A DNA stretch of 64,000 nucleotides from Auanema rhodensis (GCA_964057225.1 OZ059899.1:12870001-12934000), one strand, 5' to 3'; counted from the stretch's first letter, positions 1 through 16,393 are shown. Notes: a model not told the origin generated them from the letters alone. Numbers and translations are program-made.

Positions 1-1537
1 AAGCATTGGTTCATTAAACCGTCAAACTCAACAATAGAAATATTCATTAATCTTCTAGTGCCCAGCACTTTGAGAATTTGAGCATTAACATCTCGAGAAA
101 TAGCTTCGATAAAGCGTAAAGCTCTTTGAACAGGGTATTTAGTAGATCTTAACAAGCTTCATATTACAGATCTTGAAAACTGCTAATTTACCTCATTTTC
201 TTCATATGATTGAAAATATTACTAATAGCAAGACGAATTCCGTCCATATCAGTGGCTGAGACCAACTCGTTCAAAGGCATGTCTTTCATTAAGGAATTGT
301 AATCTGCTACAAGTCCCACCATTTGCTTCAAGCCAGTATCAGCATCGAATGATACGGTAGCGTGAAAACGTTTTCCGCACTTCAAGGCTTCAAGAGTAAG
401 CATAACCTACATAAAACTATGAATATATGGAAACACAAAGAATAAGGTACCTCGTCAGACTCTCTTTTTTGAGAAATTTTTTGCAATGCCCTCTCCAAAT
501 TGAGCCAGAACGTCATCTCTTGAACAGATGTACCAGAAGCGGGATCTCTTTCCAATTTGGTGACTTTTCTTATTTCTTTGATCCATCTCCCAACACCATT
601 AGTCAGATTGTTCAAGAACATAGCATCCTCAACCATATCACCCAAATCAGAAACCTGATATTTATTCAGTTTACAAAAATATTTCAGAAAAGAAATTACC
701 TTAGCCTTACGGCCTTCAGCAGAAGCTTTTTGGATGGCAGATTGAATATGTGGATTAATAACCAAGTTAATTTCGGGGATGTCAATATTCTGTTGGAGGT
801 GAAGAAGAGCAACCTTCAAAATTTATTTAATCTCTGAATGAAGTTTTATCTGTATACCTCAGCTTCATTTAGTAATTTTTCAACGGCTGGTGCAAGCTTG
901 TCACCATCTCTCTCTCCTCTTCCACTTTCTTTAATATACGATTTGAAAAACGGATTAATGGCCTTTCCAATGAGGGACAACAGGGTATCATACGGATCAC
1001 CTTCATTCAATCTACAATTTTTTTTTGCCAAAGAATCATAAAAGAATGAAACATACACAATAACTCTAAGCTGCTCTGGAGTTGGTTTGTCAGCTTCGAG
1101 AACTGAACCTTTCTTAACAAAAACAACGGAAGTACTTCGTTCAGTTCTATACAGTACATCGTTTCTAACAGTAAAATGAACGATTGCACTCTCATTATCG
1201 TCACCAGTATCAGCATCTCCCCCATGATCTAAGAGATTTAATTTATAACTTTAAAAAAACAATTGTAAGAAACCTCTATGTACAGCTCTATCAATGGCTA
1301 ATACAGAGATTTGAGGGTCAGAAATAAATTTAGTTACAGCTTCTGATCCAATTATTATTTTAAGAAAATCTTCAAAAACTTGATTACATGCCAATAATGC
1401 GTGGGCCACAGTGCACACATAATTGGAGACGTCCTGTGCATTGGCCAACGCTACCTTCAAATGAAAAACAAAATAAGAATGTATATTTTGAAACAAACCT
1501 CAATTTGAGGTGGCGCAGTTTCCGGACCACTATCCAT
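1..1537 (-). CDS. dhc-1: Cytoplasmic dynein 1 heavy chain, N-terminal part (runs off the left edge)
   Basis: This is the 5' end of the microtubule minus-end motor heavy chain; only the first part of the N-terminal tail (DHC_N1 region) is here. Exon 1 encodes [13 protein letters not shown] and follows a ttttctcttttag site one base before the ATG, probably a spliced-leader acceptor. Later exons read [80 protein letters not shown] and [17 protein letters not shown], in the same order as animal dynein-1 heavy chains. At least six exons are separated by short introns (for example about 1010-1055). The AAA+ motor lies outside the window. It is divergent from HYPK with about 800 bp between the starts. 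Identity is certain; exact splice borders are by eye. Confidence 0.95.
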
Positions 1538-2340
1538 TCTAAAAGAGAAAAACCATTTAAACTGTTTTACAGCATGAAAAATAGGATAACGAGGCGCAAA
1601 CACGAAAAAGCATATAACAGTTCGTTGTTGCACAACACACAGTTCAAACAATCTGTTACGGAAATGATCTGTGAGCACCACGCTTCACTATTATAAAAAG
1701 AAAGGAGACAGATAAATGAGGATATTTGTTATAATTTCCATTATAAAGATATACATAATGTTTTAATCTTTGAATAACTTTCACTGAGCACAGCATACGT
1801 GGACGTTTCGACGGTTCCCTTAAGTTCAGGAACACGCAGTCGGAAGAAGTAACCTTTGACCAGGAAAAAGAAAATAGGAAAATCTTCTTAGTAATTACCA
1901 ATTATCTCGAGCTTATTAATCTATTAGCTTATAAATCAGGAGGAACAACATCGAAACATATGTTTTAGCAATGAAATAAAATATCTATTTGGCGCCCGTT
2001 TCGCAATACTGAAATTTGCGGGAACTAACTACAGCGAGCAATGTTGATAAGGTTGACGTTTTTCTAGTGCCACTGAATAATTTTTTTTAATTTTAATTTT
2101 TTCTTTTTTGTATTAAATATAATATTTTTCTAAAAAATGAACAGAAAATGAAAGGTCAAACTGCACTAAATTGAAAAAAGATCAATATTTTTTTTTGACT
2201 GTTCATATCTTTTTTGTGGGCGCATACATCTGTCATCAAATAAAAACGGAGGCGTCGTATTGTGGAAATTATCTATTTTTTTTATCATTTATATAGTAAA
2301 AAGACGTTATAATTTTCTCAAATTTCTTTAGGAAATTGAA
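1538..2340. promoter_or_regulatory. Divergent intergenic region between dhc-1 and HYPK
   Basis: About 800 bp between two divergent start codons. I see no convincing exon. It holds a perfect E2F-type octamer TTTGGCGC at 1988-1995 with a CpG cluster (gcccgtttcgc) behind it, then AT-rich sequence that ends in a ttctttag acceptor just before the HYPK ATG. The open stretch 1656-1901 on the minus strand has no recognisable protein and is probably dhc-1 outron. Confidence 0.5.
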
Positions 2341-2776
2341 ATGGCAGAGAAAGACGATATTGTCGACGATGTAGAGGAAAATCGGGATAAGCAACAAGAT
2401 AAACATAACTGGGGCGCCGCAGAATTAGAAAAGGTATATTATTTTTCGATGGGTCATTAATGAATAAATAAGGCTATATAAGCATTAGTACTATGTTTTC
2501 AGGTTACCGATCACACTGATGACCAAGATGATGCTATTATGTCCTCTGATGCGTTGGGCAAATTAATCAAGAATACTCATAGTCAAGTCCAAAAGGTTGT
2601 CCATATTAAGAAAGATGATCTCCAGATGTTAATGAACGAATTGGAACTTCCCAAGGTATACAGCAAGTTTTATTTAAATAATTAACCTAATACTTCATTA
2701 GGTTGTCATTGAAAGGAAGCTAATCGAATGTAATGGCGACCCACTAACAGCTTTAAGAAGTTTGTTAGGTTGTTGA
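2341..2776 (+). CDS. HYPK, Huntingtin-interacting protein K homologue
   Basis: Three exons (2341-2433, 2503-2655, 2702-2776) give 106 residues. The N-terminal half is acidic and charged (MAEKDDIVDDVEENRDK, NWGAAELEKVTDH). The C-terminal half is the HYPK UBA-like domain: VHIKKDDLQMLMNELELPK, then ERKLIECNGDPLTALRSLL. HYPK is a ribosome-associated partner and inhibitor of the NatA N-terminal acetyltransferase. The reading frame is intact and the length is typical of the family. The ATG lies directly behind a ttctttag acceptor. An aataaa-type signal lies near 2870. The gene converges on the next one, with 177 bp between stop codons. Confidence 0.88.
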
Positions 2777-2953
2777 AACTATTTGTTATTTGTTTTCAAT
2801 TTTTTATTAAGAATGAACAATAATAACTAAGATATTTGATTATATTTGTAAAACAGTAGCATATTAACAATAAAAACAAGTGGCGAAAACCCGTCCATAA
2901 AGCAATGAGGATCTATTTTTAAAATAAATTATCTATAATAACATTAGTGATAG

Positions 2954-5900
2954 TTATAAATCTACAAATTCTAATTCATCCGGCATAACAGGAAAACGCG
3001 GTACTACTGAAAATACACATTTTATAAAAGTTTCAAGATCTCTTTCATTTTAATTATATCAAGAAGATATAGACTAAAATTTTAAACGAATGTAATAAAG
3101 AATAATTAAAGCTTTACCATTTGTTGGCATGATATATTTACTCATATCGGAAGCTGCCAAACTGTGTTCAATAAAGCAGAGATCATCTGATAAAACTTTT
3201 TTGAAACATATTACAATATAAAAAGTGATACCTTCTGTTAGTCTGGGGGGAGTTACAGCACAAGCTTGAGCATGAGATATTCGTTCTGGAGTTCTTAAAG
3301 AGGTTTCGACAACCTTATTCCAATCATTAACAGACATAGTCTCATTATCGGAATCTTAAATTAAAAAAAAAGTTCACTGCGAAAAGGTATCCTCTTTACA
3401 TACATTCATCTGAGCTTGACTCTTTGTTAGCTGTTCTTGTGATTTTACGAGATCTTCTTCGTTTCATCGGCTTTTCATCAGAAACTGTAGGCTAAAAGCA
3501 AATGAAGTTGCATATCCAACAAATATAAAACTAACTCTCTTAATTCCTCTATCGGGTCGAATTTTTTTCCTTATAAAAACCGTTAAAGATTTAAGAAGCG
3601 GATGTAATTCCGGTGAGCCGAGAACTTCCTTTTGCCTTTTGCAACATTGGGAAAGTTTCTTATAGAAGTCGAGACTATGCTCAGCAGAAGTCTGGAAATA
3701 GATTGGGTGAGAATCATTATAGTGGAATGAAATCTTACTCTTTCTTGATAACGAACAAGTTCTGAAACAGCAGATACGAGGTGACCCGATCTGAATTTCC
3801 ATTCAATATTACACATGCGTAAAAATTGACGAATAGGATAATCTGCATCATTTCCAACTAATTTTTTAGCAAAATACGAAATAAAAAAGAAACTATGAGC
3901 TTTGCCTTCCCGCTGTTCGAGCACTCTAGAATGAGCTATTTTAATCAAAATTATTTAACTGTTTAACAACTTATCTCGAATTAACTTATAAAACTTCAAA
4001 GCTCTGTATGTATTGCGATCAATAATAGCAGTAGTTGAAAATGTTTCACCAGTACTTGTTTGATAGCCTTGATAAGTAATTATACCTAGTGGTCTACGAA
4101 GTGAAGTATATTAACCGAACAAAAGTAGAATACATACTCTGTATCTTCAATCATTTTAATATTATCCATATCTTTGTCCGTTAAACTTGTTAAAATTGAT
4201 AATTTGCATCCGTTTGATACCACTAAATTATAAGAGGCCCAGCTAAATTAACAAACAAAAATTGAAAAGATAACTCTTCTGGACAACCCTCACCCCAACA
4301 CAAAAACGTACAGCGTTTGACAAATATGAAAATCGGGATCTACTTCTAATTCCGCTTCTATTTCTAAGAGAACGTTGTTCACCTGAAATCAGAGTAGCAT
4401 CAAAAACGCATATAACTGAACTCATACTCTTGTATCATATCTTATGTGATTCATTACGGAATAAGGAGCAGGCGCTCTCAATCCAGTAGAACTAACTGAA
4501 GAGCTAGCGTTAGAAGAAAACGAATGAACTGATAATGATGACACTGATGCACTGTCATCACTTTCTGATTGTAAAGGTGAACATTGCTTAAAATGTTAAA
4601 ATGATTAATGAACTGTAAATGTAGTAAACCGGAAAATCAAGAGATTCCGCAGGCCAGGGTCTAAATTCCGATTCAGTTTGATTCTGAAAATTTTCATTTG
4701 AGTTTTGTTTATTGCGAACTATATTTCGAACCTTCGATATTATGTATCCGTGATAAGTTAAGAACTCAATGAATGGTTCAATCATTGTACTATCCTCAAG
4801 ACATATTTCATTAATTTTCCAGATAGGAATGGGATTAGCTTGACAGTACTTCAAAAGTTGAAGATCGGTTAATCTAAAGATCACAGTTATACATAACTAT
4901 TCAAATTTGAGGTAACCTTTCAAGAATAGGTGCTACAGGTTTCATTGAAGAATCAAACAACTTGTGATATGTGGTTTTCAAATGTCCTCTTAATCGTAAG
5001 CGAGGGACCAATTGTTTGCATGTATAACAGTAATGATATTTCATTCCACCACGAGCGACTTCACTTGTAAAAAGAATTCCTATGAATATATAGGGATTAT
5101 ACAACTGATACTATAGAATTACCCATGTGAACATGATAATCAGAATACATTACTTCTGCCATGCAAACGGCATCGTCATATGGTATACCATGGATTTTAT
5201 CTACTTCATCCAGCTGAGCGAAATTAGGTTCATAATTTAATCGCCTAAAACAAAAATAAATATTTTAGAAATCATGAAAGTAATAAACTTCACTTGGTCT
5301 CCTCGCTTTTGTTTTACATCTGGTAACGGGGGTGGATCCTTAAATAAGCTCGGTCACATGTATATACATAAAAGAAACAAACCGTATCTAAAATCATTCC
5401 AATGTCTGATAAAAAAGATTCTATGAGATTTGTGTCAAGTGTTGAGAACTTGTCTGAGATTTCATTCTTATTAATTGCAGAAGTACTGTAGAATCTAGAT
5501 AGCCTGACTTCATTGAAGTGAAGTGTCAACTGAAACATCAAAGCCACGTAATTGTTTAAGAGTTCTTTGTTAAAGCGTTTGCGTTTTCATATTGATCAAA
5601 TTCCAAAAAAACGAAACATACTCTATTCGTATCTATATCTTCAGATGGATGAACAGCTTTCATATGGGCATTAAAAGCAGGCTCAAATATGGATTTGTCA
5701 CACAAGAGGCAAACTACTTTTTTCAGTACTACATCGTCGCTATTCATCCAATAGCATTTTTGCCAGTCCCTACATATTTCCGACCATGTAGGGAGTCTGA
5801 GATCTAAAGAAAATCAATCTTCATTAGAAAAGATACGAGCAAAACCTATCAAGGGATCTTGTGTTAATGAAGCAGCGATTTGATTAGCTTCATCGATGTT

Positions 5901-6035
5901 ATATATTCCAATAGTTTCGTTGCTTCGAGACCATTTCCCTCTACCTTTCGGCTTTCTGGCGGATCGACTTGAATTTCTAGAGGTCGTTTCATTAGATTCG
6001 GTACCGATTATCGCTTCATCGGTATCAAGACTCAT
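2954..6035 (-). CDS. Unrecognised multi-exon protein with two C2H2-type zinc fingers
   Basis: I do not recognise this protein. Exon 1 (MSLDTDEAIIGTESNETT...) has a basic patch SARKPKGRGKWSR and joins through a 42-nt intron (about 5799-5840) to DLRLPTWSEICRDWQK. Finger 1 is CLLCDKSIFEPAFNAHMKAVH (Cys-x2-Cys ... His-x4-His). Finger 2 is CYTCKQLVPRLRLRGHLKTTYH. Between them are NFAQLDEVDKIHGIPYDDA and MYSDYHVHM. A long C-terminal part follows, with Ser-rich linkers (SVSSLSVHSFSSNASSSVSS), Arg-rich stretches (RNRSGIRSRSRF, KPMKRRRSRK) and the end VMPDELEFVDL. The composition suggests a nuclear or chromatin protein, which is inference. It starts 315 bp downstream of SPT16 on the same strand, right behind a ttctatcag acceptor, so it may be the last gene of that operon. 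Exon joins toward the 3' end are uncertain. Confidence 0.6.
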
Positions 6036-6349
6036 TCTGATAGAAGAAGTATTTTTTGAGATTCAAAGTTTCGTAATCGTTCTTATCACCAATCAAATAA
6101 TATAGAAATTAGTTAAAGATAGTTATGAAGGCTAAACCGAGACTAAAAAATTAAGACTGCATGAAACATGTATTTTTCGGAAGAAAGAAGATTATATACA
6201 AGAAAAACAACACGATAATCTAAAATCTACCGATAATAGAAACATAGAAACATCAAATTATACTCGAGCATGAAGTGACACCAGGATGCCGATAGTTGAG
6301 ATACGTTACCAAAAAAAAAGAAATCAAAACAACCCATAATTGGAAATTT
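6036..6349 (-). other. Intercistronic spacer between SPT16 and the zinc-finger gene
   Basis: 314 bp, AT-rich, with no exon-like sequence. It should carry the SPT16 polyadenylation signal and the trans-splice acceptor (ttcttctatcag) of the downstream gene. I found no clear UAYYUU element at the right distance here. Confidence 0.4.
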
Positions 6350-10530
<4,181 letters not shown>

Positions 10531-10580
10531 CACCAGGGAACTATAAATAGAATAATAAATATTTAAAACACAATAAAACA

Positions 10581-10586
10581 AAGATA
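10581..10586 (-). promoter_or_regulatory. Ur-like element (UAUCUU) upstream of the SPT16 trans-splice site
   Basis: On the minus strand TATCTT fits the UAYYUU consensus of the C. elegans operon Ur element. It lies about 40 nt before the tttatag acceptor of SPT16, which is the expected spacing for SL2-type processing. A six-base motif alone is weak; the spacing is what makes it plausible. Confidence 0.4.
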
Positions 10587-10775
10587 ATATCGGTTTAAAA
10601 CCTTTCAAAAAAAATGCAATTTATATACACCACTTTATATAATTTGAGCATTAATTGATAGACCAGCATAATAGACTAAAGGGTAAAACCTCTCATATCA
10701 CAGGAAAATATAACTTTGAGTTAAATCGACTATAACCATACATAAGTAGCTGTGCTAATCATCTATTACAAGTTA

Positions 10776-12233
10776 TTAAGATGTACCAACGTGAACTTTA
10801 TTACTATTGATCACGGATAGAACAAGTTCATTAAAAGCTTCCGTAGCATCGGCGTATACATGATGACCAGCTCCCCTAATAATCTAAAGCAAACAGATTG
10901 ATGAAACACCCGAAGTACTTCTAACCTGAACATCTACATCAGCTCTTTCAGATTGGATATCGAATGCTGGGCCTGGATCAATCCAGCTTCTGCTTCCATA
11001 AATAAACGTAATCGGAACATTGTCCGCAATGCCATGGAAACTGAACAAAATAACTTTTCTTATTAATAAAATTAACAATCCCAACCGTTTAATCATGGGA
11101 CGTTTGGCCCATCCTAGCTGGAGTGTCATTCGCTTGAATGCAGCCTCACCAGATGGATTTAATGCATTACAATGATATATATAATCATATATATCATCAG
11201 GATTTTCACTCCTATATCTTAATTGCAAATCTGGTCTAAGCTTTTTCACTGCTGTTGGTCCATAGGGCCCAGCAGCTCTCAAAGTAGCCAACGGATTGAA
11301 GTAAGAAAGAACTCGAGCCACAAAATTCATCCAGGGATACGGCGTAATCTACATATCTTTTGTGATTTTTTCAAGGTTCGTAGTTCTCACTTGTTTATCA
11401 TTAGGTAACTGTCGTTCCGGAAAACCCCAAGGATCAACAAGTACAAGATGTTTAACTCTATTTGGATGCTCTAGTGTATATGATGAAGCTAGGTAAGCAC
11501 CTAAATTTCTGGTTATATTTTTTATTAAATTAACATAAATACCAAAAGAATGTGCAACTAAATGCATTTTTTCAATACCCATTCCTTTTCTCCAATCTTC
11601 AATAGATTCAACCATTTCCAATTCCGAAATTGCAGGGTCATTACTGAAGTTAGGTCGGGACGACCTTCCAAAGCCTGAAATAGTAAATACAAATAACGAC
11701 TGGTACATACTATTACCAAGAAGATCAAAGGCATGTACTGTATGTGTTTTTGATAAAGCCTTTAAATTTGCACACCAAATAGCGACTCCCGCTCCGAATC
11801 CGTGCATTAACACTATTGGAATATCAGCTTTTTTATCTTCAGCAGGAGCTGTTATAGTGTACATTTCACTATGATGAAATCGAATCTACAAAAGTTATAT
11901 CCTCAAAAATTATAATCTTGAACTAACAGGAACAAATTTGGAGATTACTTCAGCTCCAAAATTATAAAAAAGGCGCTTCTCTGTTTCCGCAATTTTTTGT
12001 AAAGAAGCTGTACCCCATTGGAACCAGCCTCTATAAATAAAATTGTTTAATTTAAAGTATACTCCAAAGAAAAAACCATATATTAGCTATTTCTCTACTG
12101 TTTTTCCGTATTTTACTACAGAAAATTGATTGAAAAGCATCTAACAAATAACGTTGGAATCATACTACCTGTTCGAATCATCATTCGGAACCACGGCAGG
12201 CGATTCCCTACTTGACAGATCTTCCTTAGTCAT
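10776..12233 (-). CDS. lid-1: ABHD4/ABHD5-type alpha/beta hydrolase (CGI-58 family)
   Basis: Lipid hydrolase or lipase co-activator of the ABHD4/5 family. The protein begins [18 protein letters not shown] and continues [30 protein letters not shown] carries the oxyanion hole; [15 protein letters not shown] and [20 protein letters not shown] (nucleophile elbow, Ser present) follow, then [29 protein letters not shown] and [18 protein letters not shown] with the HX4D motif. It ends [13 protein letters not shown]. Vertebrate ABHD5 has lost the nucleophile Ser, while this copy keeps it as in ABHD4. The start follows a tttttacag acceptor by 13 nt. It is first in a three-gene minus-strand run and divergent from mL43 (402 bp). 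The symbol rests on my recollection that C. elegans C25A1.12 (lid-1) is the adjacent orthologue. Confidence 0.85.
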
Positions 12234-12635
12234 TAACTTACAATTTCTGTAAAAACAGATTCAAGTGAATATCCAAACGTGCCGACAGTTTTTTTATAAC
12301 ATTTTAAAAGAATTACTTTCGAAAAAATAGAAAAATAAAGTAAAATTCTCTAGATCTTTAAACCGGATTTTCAAATAATAACTGATTTACCGCGCGCGTA
12401 CGCGCCGCTCGTAATTGAGCGTACGCATTTGAACGATAGGGCAAACGATGCTGAAACTTTTTCTTAATTTATGCTAATTAATAAATTCAAAATTTATTCG
12501 TCGTGAGGAGAAAAAAAATAGCTTTTTCTTAATTGCATGCATATGAACAAGTTTTTTATTTGTTATTGTCTTACAGTCTTACAGTCTTTATTTCTATTTG
12601 TGTTTAAGTTCTAATGATTTCCTATTATAGATAAC
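12234..12635. promoter_or_regulatory. Divergent promoter region with CpG-rich palindromes
   Basis: 402 bp between the ABHD and mL43 start codons. No gene is visible. It contains a perfect 12-bp palindrome GCGCGTACGCGC (12394-12405) and a second copy of its core GCGTACGC (12419-12426), in a CpG-dense patch that stands out from AT-rich flanks. The mL43 side ends in a cctattatag acceptor 5 nt before the ATG. Confidence 0.45.
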
Positions 12636-13427
12636 ATGCCTGCTCAGCCCAGAGTTGATAGAATAAAAACTATCTATTCGGCTGCTAAAGCATTAAATTA
12701 TGGTTGGAGATTCACAGATTTCTTAAAAACTCCAGCTCACAATGGTGTTTCAAAATATGTCCCTCAATTGCATAGAATAACTTTCCGATTCTGTAAGCAG
12801 AGTGAGAGCAGTGTAGGAATGAGAAACTTTTTAGAAAAGAAAATGTTTGCATTAGGTTAGTTCATTCTTCATATTTTCATATTGTATTGAGGAACATTTA
12901 GGACAAGAAAGGCCATCTGTGGTTGTATACGCTCAGCCTGTAAGGAATACAAATCCTGTTATTCGAGCCGAGTATGGCAACGGAAGGGTTATTCAAATCA
13001 ATGCTAAAAATCTTTCGATTGCTGACATAGAGAAAGATATAAATCTTTTGTATTCCCGTTCAGGAGAACCAGTAGTCAAGTTAGAAAGTAGACAAACTTC
13101 CGCCGTACCATCTGTTCAAGTTAGTTTCTTTTTGACACATTTTTTTAACTCACCTATGAATCAGTTTGTGGAAATATGCAACCAGTGATTATGCTTGTGA
13201 ATTGAAAAATTAAATCAATTAGATTAGATATTCACATCACTTTCGAATATGTTTTTTTTAAGTATTTGTTCATGTTCTTATTTCAGGGTGAATGGACCCC
13301 CGTGACATGGCTACCAACACGGATGAACGTCGCAGAATTACCTGACGCTGATTTTGCCCAGAAAAAGACCTGTGAGGTGTCAGCAACAGAATATATTTTA
13401 AAGCAAAGCAAACAGACATCTATTTAG
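12636..13427 (+). CDS. Mitochondrial large-subunit ribosomal protein mL43 (MRPL43)
   Basis: Nuclear gene for a mitoribosome protein of the L51/S25/CI-B8 thioredoxin-like family. Three exons (12636-12855, 12902-13119, 13287-13427) give 192 residues. Motifs shared with MRPL43 are NGVSKYVPQLHRITFRFCKQ, SSVGMRNFLEKKMF, RPSVVVYAQPVRNTNPVIRA, EYGNGRVIQINAKNLS, and SVQGEWTPVTWLPT near the end. An N-terminal extension of about 35 residues (MPAQPRVDRIKTIYSAAKAL) is rich in basic and hydroxyl residues and could serve in import. The stop codon is only 49 bp from the aha-1 stop on the other strand, so the two 3' ends probably overlap. Confidence 0.9.
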
Positions 13428-13476
13428 ATTAGTGAATGAATTCATTATTATTAAATTTATAATACAATGCTTATTA

Positions 13477-15650
13477 TCACACATGAGAAAATGATTGATC
13501 CCATTGTGGCCAAGCGGAAGCATCGCGGGCTCCTTCAGGTCTCCACTCGCTTTGCTGTGAATTAAATTCTGTTGTACCCTGAGGGTACACGGCTCCTTCT
13601 TGCCATGTGGAATCATCACTATTTATTATTTGATGTGTAGCAACCACGTATTCAAAAACTTCGGAGTACGGATTCAGAAATTTGTAGGCAGAAATAGAGC
13701 AAGGCAAGTAGTCGGTACTGGTCCTTATCCGTACACTTAATCTTATTTGTTGATCTCTGAAAAAAAAAGGTAAATTCTTCAAAAAGCGTAAATGTACGAA
13801 CCTCATCAGAGTATTGAAACCATCCCGAAGAGTTTGCTCATCTGCAGGATGTGCTAATTGCCACCAAAAACCACCAAGCAATTGATCAACACTAAGACCA
13901 AGCAAGTTGGTGGCTCTTGAATCGATGAAAGTCATCTTGCCATCCTCGGCAACTCGAACAGAAAATTGAGTAGAAGCAGTGGGGTCTGTGCACATGGGCA
14001 TAGATGCAACCTACAACGGAATAAATTAATTGAAACTCTGAGAAATTTATAAATACTTGTAAACGAGCAATGGCTACCAAGCAGGATGAAGTAGCACCTT
14101 CAAGACCAGAGGGGGGAGTATTTTTAATGTAACCAGTACAATGCATAACCACATAGTTTTGCCCTTAAAATGTTTTGTATTAAAGAGGAAACGCAGATGT
14201 ATTTAAACCTCCGTGTTGGAATATTGGTCTTCGGTTTCGTATCCTATGTAAAGGTTCTAAAGAGCCTACTTTCATTCGGCAAATGAAACCTCGACGACAG
14301 CTCATATGTACACGAGAGGAAGAAGAGCCTTCCCTTTTTACTGCTCCTGAAGTACATAAAGATTAAAAACAGAAAAATATTAGATTATTCACCTGTTTTG
14401 AGATCTAAAACTTTATTTATAGCTACTTCCCCGCCACATAATTGATCACGAATTTTTTCTTGGTCATCTGGGTGAATTAAATCGCTAAGGTTATGATGCA
14501 GCCAATCTTCCTAAATACGCAAATGTTAATAAAACAGCCAAAACAAAATATAAAACTATGAATGAATAAGGCTTACCTGCTTCAAGTTCAGCACAGGCTG
14601 GATAGAATCAGCAACATATAGAATTCTACCTGTTTGACAACATACAACAAATAAAAATCCATTAGCAGCTTCAAGAATTAAATGCTTAAGTTCCTGATCA
14701 GATAAAAATGATGGCTTATAAGATGTTTCATCCTATAATACAAACAATAAACTAATCAAGACAATAAATTGAATTAATAATTTGTCAGATAATAACGTAC
14801 TGTGTGTGGTCCACGAATTTGTTTCATATGAGAAACTGCCATTCTTAATATAGTTAGCTTATCAGGTTTTCTGCCTAAAGCAGCACATTGCGGAACCATT
14901 TCAGCTAATTCATTAATGTAATGAGTCATTTTATTTCTTCGTCTTCGTTCAATCTTAAAACATTAAAATACAAAAAAATCAAAATTTAAAAAATCTTACT
15001 TCACTATGGTTTTCTCTGGCAAACCGCTCTTTATTTTCACCCATATCATCACCTTCCATTCGGGCATACTTGCCCGGAGGCATACCCATGTCATCGTCTT
15101 CCATGCTGAAATACACAAATTAACGATTACTCCATCAACAAAAAATAAAGAAAACATGAACAATTAGATTGATTAAGGTCGGTAATGTCATTAAAAGAAG
15201 GCACAGCTGAAAACTCTTTCAAAAAAAGGCGATAAGCTCGTTCACGTATCGATTTCTGACCGTTTTCGGCCAACTAGGCTAGCTCAAACTGTAGTGTGGT
15301 ATTCACAGAGAACGGAACGCAAACACAGCGAAGGCCAGTATGTTTATTCTCATTGCATAAGTAGGTGACGCTCAATATTCTTCTCATTGTCACCAATTTC
15401 TATTTCCGATAACATGCACATAATAAGAAACATATTTTAAGGAAAATGAGAAAAACGATTGTCAACTAGTATTAGTGCAGTATTATGTATAATTCATACG
15501 GCTAGACGCTCAGTAGGGGATTAACCGTCAAGGTACAACATACTAATCCAAGGACATCGCCTTGTCGGTATGAGGATTAAAATTAATAAACAAAGAGAAG
15601 AACTACCTTCCAGTGGGCTGCCATTGCTCCAAGTACGGCTCTTGATTCAT
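13477..15650 (-). CDS. aha-1: ARNT/AHA-1, bHLH-PAS transcription factor
   Basis: Common dimer partner of bHLH-PAS proteins (AHR, HIF, SIM types) that binds E-box-like DNA. Exon 1 ([14 protein letters not shown]) is separated by an unusually long, roughly 500-bp intron from exon 2 ([17 protein letters not shown]), matching the AHA-1 start. The basic region and first helix read [24 protein letters not shown] contains [39 protein letters not shown] and [19 protein letters not shown] contains [20 protein letters not shown] and [18 protein letters not shown]. The C-terminal tail is Gln/Ser/Trp-rich ([18 protein letters not shown]). Around ten exons, all canonical. In C. elegans, aha-1 also neighbours lid-1 (from memory). 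Confidence 0.95.
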
Positions 15651-16393
15651 TTTTAAAATAAGATATAGCTTAAGGCAAGACGGACACGAAGATCAGGTAC
15701 GGTTTGGTAGGGAAAAAAGCCCCCACCTGCTCTGGGTAAAGGCCGCTATGCAAACTGAGGAGAGCACGCTAGTTGTCTGCGCTCTCTTCTTCCTTATTTC
15801 ACACTAATCAATAAAGGAAGGCGCCGTATGGCGACATACTCATTTGGTTATGGGCATCAAGATTGACCATCATCAAAGCAACAACCATTGGTGGTCAGGC
15901 AATTGAACCTAGTATGACTAGCAAAGCAAGAAAGCAGCTGGACCCATATTTTACAAACATACGGAAACACAAGACTAAATAATTGAAAGAGAGAAGACAG
16001 AGTACGAGATAGAAAGAGAAATTGTGTGAGAGAGTGGAGTCGCATGGTAGTGATGATGCTGTCTAATGACTGATGAAACTTGATTGTAAAGTGAAGAGAG
16101 GCTTTGTATCAAGTGCAAAAATATCGCATGATGACATCAGAAGGTAATTTGTAAGCCTGTTAAATGAATAAATGAAAAACAGCTGAAGTTTACTTTGTAG
16201 ATATTCGTTTTTATTTTGAATTTGTTTTATTTACTACCAGTATGTGACAATAAGAAATGGGCGTTTCTTCGTGTAAACAATCAACACTTCCTAGTTCGGT
16301 CAAAACAAGGAAAATTTAAAAAAAAAAAAGCTGAACTTTCTTTAAACTTTAAACTTTGCGTATATATGCGTGACACTTGACAAATAAATGTTC
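15651..16393. other. Intergenic, upstream of aha-1 and downstream of the cyclo-ligase
   Basis: 743 bp that should hold the aha-1 promoter and the MTHFS 3' end. The part near aha-1 (about 15660-15830) is richer in GC and contains ggcgccgtatggcgac. The rest is AT-rich, with a poly-A run at about 16317-16330. No exon was recognised; the open frame 15857-16045 on the minus strand looks like noise. Confidence 0.4.

Noticed and set aside
1656-1901. Minus-strand frame upstream of dhc-1
   Set aside because: No recognisable domain; better explained as outron or promoter of dhc-1.
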